Positions 1-8,593 of a stretch of DNA of 51,044 bases are shown here, one piece after another (position 1 is the first letter of the stretch; every line of letters starts with the position of its first letter). Both the position numbers and the translations under genes were made by a program. Source of the DNA: Blastocatellia bacterium AA13 (lineage in GTDB: Bacteria; Acidobacteriota; Blastocatellia; UBA7656); NCBI GenBank assembly GCA_003222245.1, contig QHVH01000037.1, forward strand, positions 1 to 51,044, in the 5' to 3' direction. Under the pieces are notes generated by a model. The model was not told the origin of the DNA, did no database searches, and worked only from the letters and a program-made list of their open reading frames with translations.

Positions 1-162
1 GTTGTGCGCGAGGGCAGCTTCAAGCATGTAAAGGAGCTGTCTGATGAAATTCTTGGCTACTTAGCGGATCGAAATCTCAATCCGATTCGCTACACCTGGA
101 ATGCAAAAGGCGAAAACATACTGCGCAAAATCCAGCGCGCTAAGCAGGCATTACCTGTATAG
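1..162 (+). CDS. IS630-family transposase, C-terminal fragment (cut by window edge)
   Basis: The frame is open from base 1 to the TAG at 160-162 and gives 53 residues ending in a Y-T-W-N-A-K-G-E-N-I-L-R-K-I-Q-R-A-K stretch. This is typical of the end of IS630/Tc1-like DDE transposases, where the strand after the last catalytic acidic residue is followed by a basic helix. Catalytic residues lie outside the window. The far right end of the window starts another IS630 gene in the same orientation, so both edges probably lie in copies of one repeated element. Family call is by recognition of sequence style, not by alignment. Confidence 0.75.
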   Translation, partial: VVREGSFKHVKELSDEILGYLADRNLNPIRYTWNAKGENILRKIQRAKQALPV

Positions 163-205
163 CTATTTGTGAAACAGTACACTAGGACGTCTAGTCTAGA
201 CGATT

Positions 206-594
206 CTACTTGAAGCTGTTCTCTTGGATTTTTTTCTTCGCGCCTGCTTTGTGAATGCTTTTCTTCGCAGTCCTCTCCCTTATCCGCTCAATTGATCCTT
301 CAAGGATCGTGCGATGCCATTCGTCGACGAATTCGCTCTTGACCGAGAGACGGTATTGTTCTATGGCAAGCTTGCCGGACTCAGTGAAGGGATGACCGAT
401 ACGGATTCCCTCGGAGAGGGACTCGATCGCCGTCACGAAGCCTTCTTTGCCCTCTCGAGCATTTCTATGAGGGAGTCGCATATCCAAGTCACCAGTTCGG
501 CTTCATCTGGCTTCTCGCTCAATACCGCAAAAAGCTGAGGCCAGGCAGTCTCAGTAAACCAATCGCTTGCCGTCTTAAGCTCTTGCTTATCCAT
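206..594 (-). pseudogene. frameshifted copy of the helical HTH-partner family (third copy in window)
   Basis: An ATG at 592-594 has a perfect Shine-Dalgarno AAGGAGGT (complement of 600-607) eight bases or so upstream. The frame reads MDKQELKTASDWF and continues to a helix CDSLIEMLERAKKAS before a stop. The homology then resumes in another frame as EGKEGFVTAIESLSEGIRI to the stop at 206. Joined, it matches the intact proteins at 34676-35062 and 47778-48110: their pattern CL(I/V)xL(I/L)E...EG...A(I/L)xALExxIR...FTE...YR is kept. One missing base in the GAGAGGGC run (near 446-453) explains the break. The C-terminal tail is Lys-rich. No HTH partner gene of the same type is seen beside it. Function unknown; the family is described under the intact copies. 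Confidence 0.7.
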
Positions 595-734
595 CACTTA
601 CCTCCTTAGAGCAGAATTAAAGGGGTCGGATGGTACTATATCTCTGCACAAATATCACTTATTTCCTGTAGACGGATAGTCGACAGTGTGGTGAAGTTGC
701 GAGATCAGACGCAAAGGCAAACCGGACATACGGA

Positions 735-948
735 TTAGGCCTTGGGCTCGCCGTGAGAAAGCGACGGGCAGAGCTCGGTATTTCTCAAGAGGGCTCTCTC
801 AGAAAAGGCAGGACTGCACCGTACCTATGTCGCCGACATTGAGCGAGGTATCAGAAACGTCTCGCTTCAGAACATCGAGAAGCTCGCCCAGGCGATGGAG
901 CTGACGATTTCAAAGCTGTTTGCGGAATATGGCATAGAGAGATCATGA
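735..948 (+). pseudogene. XRE-family HTH regulator, frameshifted
   Basis: The sequence reads LGLAVRKRRAELGISQEG from about 741 and then, one base out of register, LSEKAGLHRTYVADIERG and on to the TGA at 946-948. Joined, this is a textbook Cro/C1-type helix-turn-helix: helix 2 'GISQE.LSEKAGL', recognition helix 'HRTYVADIERG', then NVSLQNIEKLAQAMELTISKLF. The break is an extra base in the GGCTCTCTC run at 792-800. No ATG start is visible upstream, and the only in-frame option is the GTG at 753. It lies next to an IS630 end and another frameshifted gene, so this corner looks like a decaying accessory patch. Confidence 0.75.
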
Positions 949-2460
949 CTTGCTTCCTGGTGTTCAGCAAAGCAGCAAAAGGCAATACGGTTGACAATCC
1001 ACGCTCCGATGTAAGCTAAGATGCTTAATTAAGCGAGCTGGAATAGACAGATCTCGCGACACTTTTCACTGGCACAGCTGAGCCTCAGCCTAAGCCTCGT
1101 CATGACAATGAGAGATAGAGTCCCGGGGCGTAGTACTCAGCTAACTGTGTAGGGCATGCCGTCGCCTCGTGCAAGTCTGGCAATAAGCCAACAACTTTCG
1201 TGGCCCAGCGATGATCGTCGCTATTCGCAGTGATCACGTGAATCACAGGCATTAGCCAGTCTGCCTTCACCAAATCGATTTAGGAATTACTTTATTTCTT
1301 CTGTGATCGAATGCCTCAAATTGCGAAGTCCTTCAAGTTCTTATTCCCTAACGTTTGCCTCAAGGCCCTGAATAAAGCTAAGAGTCTAACGAAAATTGAA
1401 GTTGACCCATAGGTTGAAGTTGACTCATAGGTTAATGTTATATACTTCAGCAAGCGCAAGGTCGCGGTTCTATAGCATTAGCGTTCTACAGCAGATAATG
1501 CCTCCTGTTCTGCCTCAGCCATACTAGGAAGTTCTAGCCAGGTACCTATGCTTGCAATTCACTATGTTGACTAAGGTGGCAAATGCAGCAATTGTTACTT
1601 GACTTATGCCTTGATCTAAGATTACAGTGTGGTGTGTTTTATTCTTGCATTCCGTGTAATTGTTCACATACTTGAGTGCGGACTCCGCATATCAGACGGT
1701 TATTGGTGTCTCTTTCTCGTTTCTGTTCATTAAACACGCCCGCAATTGTTGCGTGGCCGCCTATGATTGATAAATTAATTTTGATAAAAGCAAATTCAGT
1801 ATCATAATGGCAAGAAGCTTACGATGTTCTCAGGGTGCACTAAAGATCTAGCGATCTCGACCAGTCGAGTCAGACGCGAGCATCCAAAAGCAATTGTTTG
1901 AATGAGGCGACGAAAGAAATGGTTTTCAGCTATCCATTCTACTCCATACCACAATTGTCATTGCTCTTTTCCTTTATATTGCTGGGATGATTTTGCAATT
2001 GTTCGGGAAGTCAAAGACGAAGCCCGTATCGGGCGACCCTTCTATCCTTGGGTTCTGGTTTCTGACGGTTACATCGAAGGAGGATGATAACTCAATAGAT
2101 TTATTCTTCTGGCGCTTTTCGACGGGAACCCTTTATGGGCTTTCAGTCAAAGCTACGACTGCAAACGTTCCTGGATGCCAAGCAGTTAGCCAAATGCAAA
2201 ACTAATCGAGAAGGCTACCGGCAGGCGGAGACGTCAACTGTTCCGAGCCCCGCCATATGCTGCCTCTTATTTGTGAGATCAAGTTATGGCCATACAGGTC
2301 TGTAGCGTCATCGTTCTCTTATTCTTCGTTTCGACGATGTTGGTGCCGACGAAGGATTTCACCGCATGACGGACGTTCTACTCCAAACTTACAAAGAGAG
2401 TGACGACAAGCTGGACGACTCGTGTTTGCGTCCCTGAGACCCGCACGACTTATCGATTCT
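949..2460. other. AT-rich stretch without a supported gene
   Basis: About 1.5 kb that is visibly richer in A and T than the 9.8-31 kb core. Short open frames exist (for instance on the plus strand at 1902-2205), but they lack ribosome binding sites and recognisable motifs, and two of them overlap in different frames. The only ordered feature I see is the 18-bp tandem repeat at 1396-1431. It may be decayed accessory DNA, and it also serves as the upstream region of the biosynthetic-type cluster that begins at 2461. Confidence 0.5.
1396..1431. repeat. 18-bp tandem duplication
   Basis: TTGAAGTTGACCCATAGG (1396-1413) is followed at once by TTGAAGTTGACTCATAGG (1414-1431), with one mismatch. It is followed by GTTAATGTTATA, which could pass for a -10-like element. 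It may be a paired binding site or simple slippage; no gene starts close downstream. Confidence 0.7.
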
Positions 2461-3492
2461 ATGAAAAGAAGAGGTGATAATAAAATAAATATTGCGGTAA
2501 TTGGTTGCGGCGAACAGGCGGTAGAAAATCTCCTCCCGAGTTTAATGCAGATTGACAGCGCTTCTATCGTTGCACTGTGTGATATAGATGAGACTAAAGC
2601 GTCCAAAGCCGCTCGTTCATTTCCGGGCGCGCGTATCTTTAGAGACTATAATGATATTCTCTTGAATCTAAACTTAGATGCAGTGATTCTGGTCGGCCCA
2701 CCTCAGATGCACTTTGACGCCGCACAACTTGCTCTATCTAATGGGAAGCACGTATTCGTCGAAAAACCGCCAACCGTAACAACAAACGAATTGTTGCAGC
2801 TTGCCTCCTTAGCTGAGGAGAACAATCTAATAACCGCTGTGGGTCATAATATGCGGTATGCGACCGCATGTCTTGAAATGCAAAAGATTGTTTCTGGCGA
2901 ATCCTTCGGCAACCTTCTTTCAATGGACGTGCGCTATCTCGCCGCACAGCCGCTAGGAACACGATGGGGAGTTAATTCGGTCTTACGTAGTTTTCTGTTA
3001 TCGCACGCTATTCATGGTGTTGATCTGCTGATTTCGTACATGGGTCCAGTTTCTGAGGTCTATGCACAGGCCGTGGAGCTTAAGAATGGAGCAACCTTGA
3101 TCTCAACACTTCTTCGGTTTCGATCGGGAAAAATTGGGACCCTAATCGCAGGCACCTGTGCAGCGCACTTTCAAATTGATATCCATCTGATGAGTGATGC
3201 AGCGAAGACTATACATGTAAGAAATTTACGGCGGCTTACTACTTATGGCGCCGAAGGCGATCTTAAGAGATGGGGGCGTGTGTGGGAGCCAAGACCTCTT
3301 GAAGGCGGTTACGCGCGATCGGGTTATCTTGGAGAGTTGAGAGCATTTGTAAACGCTATACAAATTGGAGAACAGACACAACCATCTCTCAAAGACGAAA
3401 TCGCAGTCTACGAATTAATGGATGGGATTGAATCACAGATAAGGGACGCTCAGCAAGATGTGGATATTCTGCATCTGTATTCAGATACGTGA
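2461..3492 (+). CDS. Gfo/Idh/MocA-family NAD(P)-dependent oxidoreductase
   Basis: The 343-residue product opens with a Rossmann strand and glycine loop (INIAVIGCGEQA, residues 9-20) and carries the family's EKP motif at about 101-103 (HVFVEKPP). A C-terminal alpha/beta sheet domain follows. Members oxidise or reduce the hydroxyls of sugars, cyclitols and their nucleotide forms. I chose the ATG at 2461; an upstream in-frame start at 2422 would only add a non-homologous leader. It is the first gene of a same-strand series and is separated from the aminotransferase by 4 bp, so the pair may oxidise a hydroxyl and then aminate the ketone. The substrate cannot be read from sequence. A second, diverged member of this family lies at 38656-39633. 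Confidence 0.88.
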   Translation: MKRRGDNKINIAVIGCGEQAVENLLPSLMQIDSASIVALCDIDETKASKAARSFPGARIFRDYNDILLNLNLDAVILVGPPQMHFDAAQLALSNGKHVFVEKPPTVTTNELLQLASLAEENNLITAVGHNMRYATACLEMQKIVSGESFGNLLSMDVRYLAAQPLGTRWGVNSVLRSFLLSHAIHGVDLLISYMGPVSEVYAQAVELKNGATLISTLLRFRSGKIGTLIAGTCAAHFQIDIHLMSDAAKTIHVRNLRRLTTYGAEGDLKRWGRVWEPRPLEGGYARSGYLGELRAFVNAIQIGEQTQPSLKDEIAVYELMDGIESQIRDAQQDVDILHLYSDT

Positions 3493-3496
3493 CGCT

Positions 3497-4708
3497 ATGG
3501 GTGTACAAGATAACATCTCACACGTTCTTCCCGGCGGTCTTGATCTGTCCGGGGTTCCGTTATTTTGCGGCGCGCAGGGTGCTTTTGTCTTTGACTCTGC
3601 CGGCAACTCGTATCTCGACCTTATCTCCGGCTACGGAACCGTGATCGCCGGGCATGCAAATGAGGCGATTGTAGAGGAAGTTGCCAAGACTTTACGTACA
3701 GGGCACTACATGTATGGTCATCATGATCTGCTCTCAAGCCTTGGAAAGCGACTAACTGCCCTATTCCCCGGCACTGTGGACGCTCTATTCTTCAAAACGG
3801 GTTCCGAGGCGGTTCAATGCGCCGCACGTTTGGTTCGGGCTACCACAAGGCGGGAGCGCATCCTGCGATGTGGATTCCATGGTTGGCACGATCAGTTTAT
3901 GACAGAGAATGTATCGTGGCACGACTACGGAAGAGACCCTGTTTTTAAGGGTGTAGTGGCGGGCGTCCCCACGACGTCGGGAAATATCGTGACGAGGGTG
4001 ACTTTAGACGCCGAGTCTCTTGAGGTGGAACTTAGCAAAGGAGACGTTGCGGCTCTGATCCTTGATCCCGTGCAGTTAATAGCGCCATATCAAGAGCGGC
4101 TGAGAGATGTTCGGGAAAGATGTTGGGCTCACGGAGCCCTGCTTATCATAGACGAATCCAAAACAGGATTCCGTGTGTCCCCGGCTGGCGTGCAGGGACT
4201 TTTAAATCTTTACGGGGACGTCACAATCTTAAGCAAAGCCGTAGCAAATGGTTTCCCGCTTTCGGTAGTCTTGGCGTCTGAATATGTCCTTGCGGAGCGT
4301 CAGAATGCGAAAATCATGGGAACCTACAACGAAGAGTTGTCGGCGTTGGCTGCCGCTAAAGCCACTTTGGATATTGTATTCGAGAGAAAAGCTTGGCAGG
4401 AATTGAAGGAGCGTGGCGACTGGCTGCTGGGGCGCGTGAACGAAGACTTGCAAAGCGCGGGGTGTCCTGCATTTTCATTGGCTGGATACCGTTGGTCATG
4501 CATGCCTGTGTTGGTTCATCGAGGCGATGCGGTTGGATCATCTCGTGAACTCCTTAGCATTGTCGCACAAAAACTTTTGGAGCGTCGCATTCTCTGGCTG
4601 CCACATCATATGAATTTCCTTTCGCTAGCCGTTGACTTTGACTCGCTTGCGGAGTTTGCGAAGACACTGGTAGAAATTTGCGCGGAGGTCGAGCGTGACA
4701 AGTCTTGA
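3497..4708 (+). CDS. class III PLP-dependent aminotransferase (GSA-aminomutase-like)
   Basis: 403 residues with the class III layout: TGSEAVQ at about 101-107 (phosphate binding), CGFHGWHDQ at about 125-133, IDESKTGFR at 218-225 with the PLP-pyridine Asp 219, and ILSKAVANGFP with the Schiff-base lysine at about 247. The family transfers amino groups to aldehydes or ketones, or acts as a mutase as in glutamate-1-semialdehyde aminomutase. The usual DEV-TGFR is DESKTGFR here. The start at 3497 follows the dehydrogenase stop by 4 bp, and the 3' end overlaps the next gene by 14 bp, which suggests translational coupling. A haem-pathway role is unlikely given the neighbours; amination of a keto-sugar, keto-cyclitol or aldehyde is more plausible. 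Confidence 0.85.
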   Translation: MGVQDNISHVLPGGLDLSGVPLFCGAQGAFVFDSAGNSYLDLISGYGTVIAGHANEAIVEEVAKTLRTGHYMYGHHDLLSSLGKRLTALFPGTVDALFFKTGSEAVQCAARLVRATTRRERILRCGFHGWHDQFMTENVSWHDYGRDPVFKGVVAGVPTTSGNIVTRVTLDAESLEVELSKGDVAALILDPVQLIAPYQERLRDVRERCWAHGALLIIDESKTGFRVSPAGVQGLLNLYGDVTILSKAVANGFPLSVVLASEYVLAERQNAKIMGTYNEELSALAAAKATLDIVFERKAWQELKERGDWLLGRVNEDLQSAGCPAFSLAGYRWSCMPVLVHRGDAVGSSRELLSIVAQKLLERRILWLPHHMNFLSLAVDFDSLAEFAKTLVEICAEVERDKS

Positions 4709-5708
4709 TTCGGTGGCTGATGTCATAAGCTACGTGCGAGAACTGGCCGAGCCATTCGTCGTTGGCGAATACGTGCCTGACTGGGAACAACGTTCCGGCA
4801 TGCTGTCTGCCATAAGCGATTACTTAATCATTCGACTCCGGGATGATGCCTTCGTAGATAGTGAACCGGCCGCTCGACAACTAGATTGCGATGCAGACAC
4901 TGGCTACCGAGCGATTCTCGCACAGGAAGTGCGCAAGTTCGTGAAGCGGAAATCACTCACTTTCCCCGCAGTTGAACTCGCCGACGAGAAAGACCTTCCG
5001 CCTCTTAAGGAGCTTTGCTTGACGTTAGACTACAGCGAGAAGATAGTCATCTCCGCTGCGGCTTTCGCCATCTCGAGACTCACTCTCTCAACAGAGCTCG
5101 TGTCGGTGGTGGCGAACATTCTTTTCGAAGAAGCGTATCACCTCAAAATCCTTACTGAAATGCTGGGCTTGGATCAGCCGTCTAGGCCCTGGCTCGCCAC
5201 AGATAAACTTGCTAACTGGGAACTCGTTAGGTCCTGTGATGACGGACCGAGCTACATGCTCCTAGAGCATCTGCTATATGAAGCAAGGGGTGGCATTGCG
5301 GCCGCGAAGGGAGTACATGATGCGGGCCTCCGGGGGGTCTCGAAGCGATCGGTTGCCTGGCTCGAAAAGATTTGCAATCAGGAAACTAATCACGGGATAT
5401 CCGGATTGGTATGGTTCGGCCGTGACTACCGCGGCGCACGTCTACCACTATCCGCACGGTCTTTGATCCGGCGATTCATCGAGCAGGAGTGCGACGACCA
5501 AACCGGGACCTTCAGGACGTTGCGGCAGCGTTATTCCTCTTGGCTATTGGCGCGATACTTTAGCGGTGCCTCTGTTCAGGAACTAGTCGTGTCGCTTAAG
5601 CGAGATGTTGCCCAGTGTAAGAGTACGGGCGAGATCGGGCCGAACTTGGATGAAGTGTCATGGGGTGTGGATTTCCTTTACGAGTATTTGGATCGGGATG
5701 GAGGTTGA
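4695..5708 (+). CDS. ferritin-like diiron protein (putative oxygenase)
   Basis: 337 residues, mostly helical. Two ExxH motifs are spaced as in ferritin-like diiron enzymes: FEEAYH (E146, H149) and NQETNH (E230, H233). Between them a helix LLEHLLYEARGG offers E191/E196, and a further Glu is available in the preceding helix (LDYSEKIV). This E, ExxH, E, ExxH plan binds two irons in ferritin-fold oxygenases and N-oxygenases. The GTG start at 4695 has GGAGG upstream and lies within the end of the aminotransferase gene. Acting after dehydrogenase and aminotransferase, it could oxidise the new amine or an adjacent carbon. The residue-level reading is direct; the reaction is inference, and I do not recognise the exact subfamily. 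Confidence 0.65.
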   Translation: MTSLDSVADVISYVRELAEPFVVGEYVPDWEQRSGMLSAISDYLIIRLRDDAFVDSEPAARQLDCDADTGYRAILAQEVRKFVKRKSLTFPAVELADEKDLPPLKELCLTLDYSEKIVISAAAFAISRLTLSTELVSVVANILFEEAYHLKILTEMLGLDQPSRPWLATDKLANWELVRSCDDGPSYMLLEHLLYEARGGIAAAKGVHDAGLRGVSKRSVAWLEKICNQETNHGISGLVWFGRDYRGARLPLSARSLIRRFIEQECDDQTGTFRTLRQRYSSWLLARYFSGASVQELVVSLKRDVAQCKSTGEIGPNLDEVSWGVDFLYEYLDRDGG

Positions 5709-5710
5709 AT

Positions 5711-6586
5711 ATGAGCACGACGAAATGTGCTAGCGAAGAATGGATCAGCGCGATGCGTCTTACTTGGGCACGTCTGAAGGACAGAGCGGACGTGATTCAG
5801 TCGCTGGAACCGCGTGCAATAGACGTGCTGTGGCCACTCTTCAACTATAGAGACTTGGACATTGAGTTATTTGAAAGGAGTACAATGCTCCTTCTGGCGG
5901 ACGAGGCTGAAAAAAGATTAATCCTGAACGAAATTACCGTCGCGGATACTTATGAACAGCTTTCGAATCCCGAGACTGCTGTGAGATGGTTCTGGTTTCA
6001 CCAGATGGTACACGTCACGCAAGGACTCTCATATAAAACATTCCGAGAATTGAATATTGAGCCTGACCGCATAGAGACGACACGCGCAGACGTGTGGGCC
6101 GACTTTATAGCCCTGAAAACACTTGCAATATTGGAATTATTAGAAGGCGTTGATGTAAGCCAAATCAATGCGAGAACAATCAGGGAGCGGGAGAGCGCGC
6201 TGTTCTACCAAGTCGTCTGGCCGATGGTGAAAATGAAGCAGCCGAATTATTTTGTCCCCTTCGAGCGTGAGTTTGAAGCCAGAAGAGTTATGTCGTTATT
6301 AGTGCTCGGCGTTCTACTGGAAGACATGGTCAATAGTGACGGGAGTGAGACTATTGATGAGTCAGTATTTGTGAACTGGCGGACAGGCAAAGACGCGCTG
6401 TACGTCTGGTACGGTCAGACTAACCTTCTTGGACGACAGCCAATTATGGTGAATGAAGATGAGATTCATCTGATTGCTGATGCCATTATGAACGCACAAT
6501 ATAATGAGGCGCTCAACCGGGTTCGTGCACTTCCTTTACCAAGAGGTGCCGAATTGCAAGAATACTGCCGGCGCTCGGTTGTTTAA
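5711..6586 (+). CDS. unknown protein with an HQxxH motif
   Basis: 291 residues; ATG at 5711 with GGAGG nine bases upstream, two bases after the diiron gene's stop. Residues 95-101 read WFHQMVH and about 24 residues later comes TTRADVWADF (D127, D131). This layout (HxxxH, then an acidic residue in a following helix) resembles zincin-type metallopeptidases, but the catalytic Glu of HExxH is Gln here, so ordinary proteolysis would not be expected. It may instead be a metal-binding enzyme or scaffold. No signal peptide or membrane segment is visible. I do not recognise the family; its tight coupling to the diiron gene makes it a likely pathway partner. Confidence 0.6.
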   Translation: MSTTKCASEEWISAMRLTWARLKDRADVIQSLEPRAIDVLWPLFNYRDLDIELFERSTMLLLADEAEKRLILNEITVADTYEQLSNPETAVRWFWFHQMVHVTQGLSYKTFRELNIEPDRIETTRADVWADFIALKTLAILELLEGVDVSQINARTIRERESALFYQVVWPMVKMKQPNYFVPFEREFEARRVMSLLVLGVLLEDMVNSDGSETIDESVFVNWRTGKDALYVWYGQTNLLGRQPIMVNEDEIHLIADAIMNAQYNEALNRVRALPLPRGAELQEYCRRSVV

Positions 6587-6666
6587 TGCCTAACATGCGC
6601 ATTCGAACGTGCGAGACGACTAGTCAGGCGAAGGTTCTTTAGCCACACTCGCGGAGGAACAGTTTC

Positions 6667-7179
6667 ATGAAGAATGAAATTATACACAGGGGATTTGTTG
6701 CAACACATCTGCTCTTGAGGCGTTCAGAGTCCATATTGCTGCTACGCCGCTATAACACCGGCTGGGAGGACGGGAAGTATAGCGTTGTCGCCGGGCACAT
6801 AGACCCAGATGAGTCGGCCGTTGATGCAATGTTGCGTGAGGCGTGGGAAGAAGCGGGAATTCGGATTGAAGCAGAGAACTTGGAATTCGCGCATGTGATG
6901 CACAGGCGAAAGGTGAATGGCGAAGAGAGAGTGGACTTGTGGTTTTTGTGCGAAACGTGGAACGGGGAGCCACATAATGCGGAACCGCTGATGTGCAACG
7001 ATCTGGGTTGGTTTCCATGGGATAATCTGCCTTCCAACCTTATAGATTACGTCCGTACGACTCTATTTCTGGTTAAAAACGGACACAAATTCTCTGTGTA
7101 CAACGACCAAGATCTCTTGCACTTCTCAGGTGCTAACTCGCTGATCCAGCACGCGTCGGTCTTGGGTCAGCTCTTGTGA
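6667..7179 (+). CDS. Nudix hydrolase
   Basis: 170 residues with a complete Nudix box, GHIDPDESAVDAMLREAWEE followed by AGI, at about residues 38-60 (G-x5-E-x7-R-E-U-x-E-E-x-G-U). The family cleaves nucleoside diphosphates linked to another moiety, using Mg bound by the box glutamates. ATG at 6667 with GGAGG 9 bases upstream. An 80-bp gap separates it from the previous gene, so it may have its own promoter, but it runs 7 bp before the next gene. In this setting it may act on an NDP-sugar-like or dinucleotide metabolite of the cluster, or on a damaged nucleotide; the substrate is unknown. Confidence 0.88.
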   Translation: MKNEIIHRGFVATHLLLRRSESILLLRRYNTGWEDGKYSVVAGHIDPDESAVDAMLREAWEEAGIRIEAENLEFAHVMHRRKVNGEERVDLWFLCETWNGEPHNAEPLMCNDLGWFPWDNLPSNLIDYVRTTLFLVKNGHKFSVYNDQDLLHFSGANSLIQHASVLGQLL

Positions 7180-7186
7180 TCGGCAG

Positions 7187-8095
7187 ATGCAGGAAAATCA
7201 AGAGCCGACGAATCAGGACGGAAGAATGATAGCCGCGCCATCTAAATGGCAACGTGTGTGGACCAAGTCCGCGCAACTCTGTATGTTTGATACTCCACTC
7301 CCGCCTTTGACTGTTCTGCCGCTACAAGAAATTCTCGTATGGAACGTCGGCCACCCTGGGAATACCCGCGCAGCCGCGCAGTTAGCGTGGCTACAACATC
7401 AAGGTTCGGAAGTAATCGTCCTCAGCGAAACGGCTCAGAGCGAAGGTTGTGAACGACTGCAGGAGGGACTCGCACTAGCAGGGTATCAAGTTGTTGCTTC
7501 TCTTCCGCAGGGAAGAGAATACGGCAGTATCATTGCATCAAAAAGCGGCGCGGTGCCCTCGGAGTTTGTTAACCGTCTCGACCACCTGCCGTATCGCGCT
7601 GCTTCCATCCATTTGCAATCGGAGTCGATGGAGGTGATAGGGGTCTATGTACCATCGCGAGACGGGAAACTAGCGCGATCAGACGAGATGGAAGCCATAA
7701 AAATTGCGCGCAAGCGCAGTTTTCTTGAGTCATTTCTGAAAGCTTTAGCGGCGGGAGGTGCGGAGAATAAAATAATTTGCGGAGACTTCAACGTGATACC
7801 GCGAAACCACATTCCGCCAGAGGATGAGTTTCAGGAGTGGGAATACGACTTCTTATCTGGCCTCGAGGAGATGAATCTTCGTGACACATTCACGTTGCAT
7901 GACAGTGAACGTCAGGACCACAGCTGGTTCGGGTATTTCGGGAAGCGTTACCGATTCGATTACTGTTACGTTTCGCAATCAATCACGAACCGTGTGCTGG
8001 AGGCGTCGTTCTACCACGCACCGCGTCTATCAAAATTAAGCGATCACTCTGCCTTACGCATCAAGTTTGCCGCAAAACCTGCACAAGCTGTGTGA
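7187..8095 (+). CDS. endonuclease/exonuclease/phosphatase (EEP) fold protein
   Basis: 302 residues. After a roughly 45-residue leader the EEP core begins (ILVWNVGHPGNTRAAAQLAWL), with a metal-ligand Glu in VIVLSET, a CGDFNVIPRN motif (GDFN) at about 200-209, a YRFDYCYVS strand and the terminal LSDHSAL (SDH). These are the core catalytic motifs of DNase I / ExoIII / inositol-phosphatase-type phosphohydrolases. The substrate could be nucleic acid, a phosphodiester metabolite or a phospholipid headgroup. It starts 7 bp after the Nudix gene and ends the plus-strand series. The N-terminal extension has no clear signal peptide. Confidence 0.8.
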   Translation: MQENQEPTNQDGRMIAAPSKWQRVWTKSAQLCMFDTPLPPLTVLPLQEILVWNVGHPGNTRAAAQLAWLQHQGSEVIVLSETAQSEGCERLQEGLALAGYQVVASLPQGREYGSIIASKSGAVPSEFVNRLDHLPYRAASIHLQSESMEVIGVYVPSRDGKLARSDEMEAIKIARKRSFLESFLKALAAGGAENKIICGDFNVIPRNHIPPEDEFQEWEYDFLSGLEEMNLRDTFTLHDSERQDHSWFGYFGKRYRFDYCYVSQSITNRVLEASFYHAPRLSKLSDHSALRIKFAAKPAQAV

Positions 8096-8110
8096 TCCGA
8101 GCGCTAAACA

Positions 8111-8593
8111 TCATACCGGGAGATGAATCACTTGTGCATTGACCCTCTTACCATCGACTCTTAAATGGGCGAGGCAGATGGGCAGACTAAATCTCTTGGG
8201 TCCGGCACTACCAGGATTTACATAGAGGGTTCCGCTACGCTCCTCAACAAACGGTTTGTGCGAATGGCCGCTCACTACTACCTGAAAACCGGCAGTAGAA
8301 GGGGTTATATCAATCTCTTTCAGGTTATGTATCATGTAGATTGAAACAACTCCGACTCTCACTACCTCCCAAACGGGAAGTTTTCCCGCCCACTGATCCT
8401 TGTCATTATTCCCGCGAACCGTGATAACGGGCGCAATACTATTCAGAGTTTCAAGCACGTGCGGTTTACAGATATCGCCAGCGTGTAGGATGAGCTCGAC
8501 CCCACGGAGCGCGTCAATTGCCTCTGGACGAACAAGGTTATGAGTGTCAGAGATGACTCCAATGAGCCTTTCAGAAGTGTCCTTATTATTCAT
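8111..8593 (-). CDS. YfcE/MJ0936-type metallophosphoesterase
   Basis: 160 residues from the ATG at 8593 with all five motifs of the calcineurin-like family: GVISDTHN, LHAGDIC, VRGNNDK, VSGHSHKP and VNPGSAGPKR. The size fits small bacterial phosphodiesterases that hydrolyse model diesters with Mn or Ni. A longer in-frame start at 8710 exists but adds sequence outside the fold; neither start has a good ribosome binding site. It is convergent to the EEP gene with 15 bp between stops, so its link to the cluster is uncertain. Confidence 0.85.
   Translation of the reverse strand: MNNKDTSERLIGVISDTHNLVRPEAIDALRGVELILHAGDICKPHVLETLNSIAPVITVRGNNDKDQWAGKLPVWEVVRVGVVSIYMIHNLKEIDITPSTAGFQVVVSGHSHKPFVEERSGTLYVNPGSAGPKRFSLPICLAHLRVDGKRVNAQVIHLPV

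Noticed and set aside
1902-2205. Two short plus-strand frames, 61 and 72 residues
   Set aside because: They overlap in different frames, lack binding sites and show no motif.
3497-4708. Assignment as HemL for haem synthesis
   Set aside because: The fold class fits, but active-site context (DESKTGFR) and neighbours point to a pathway-specific aminotransferase; no other haem genes are nearby.
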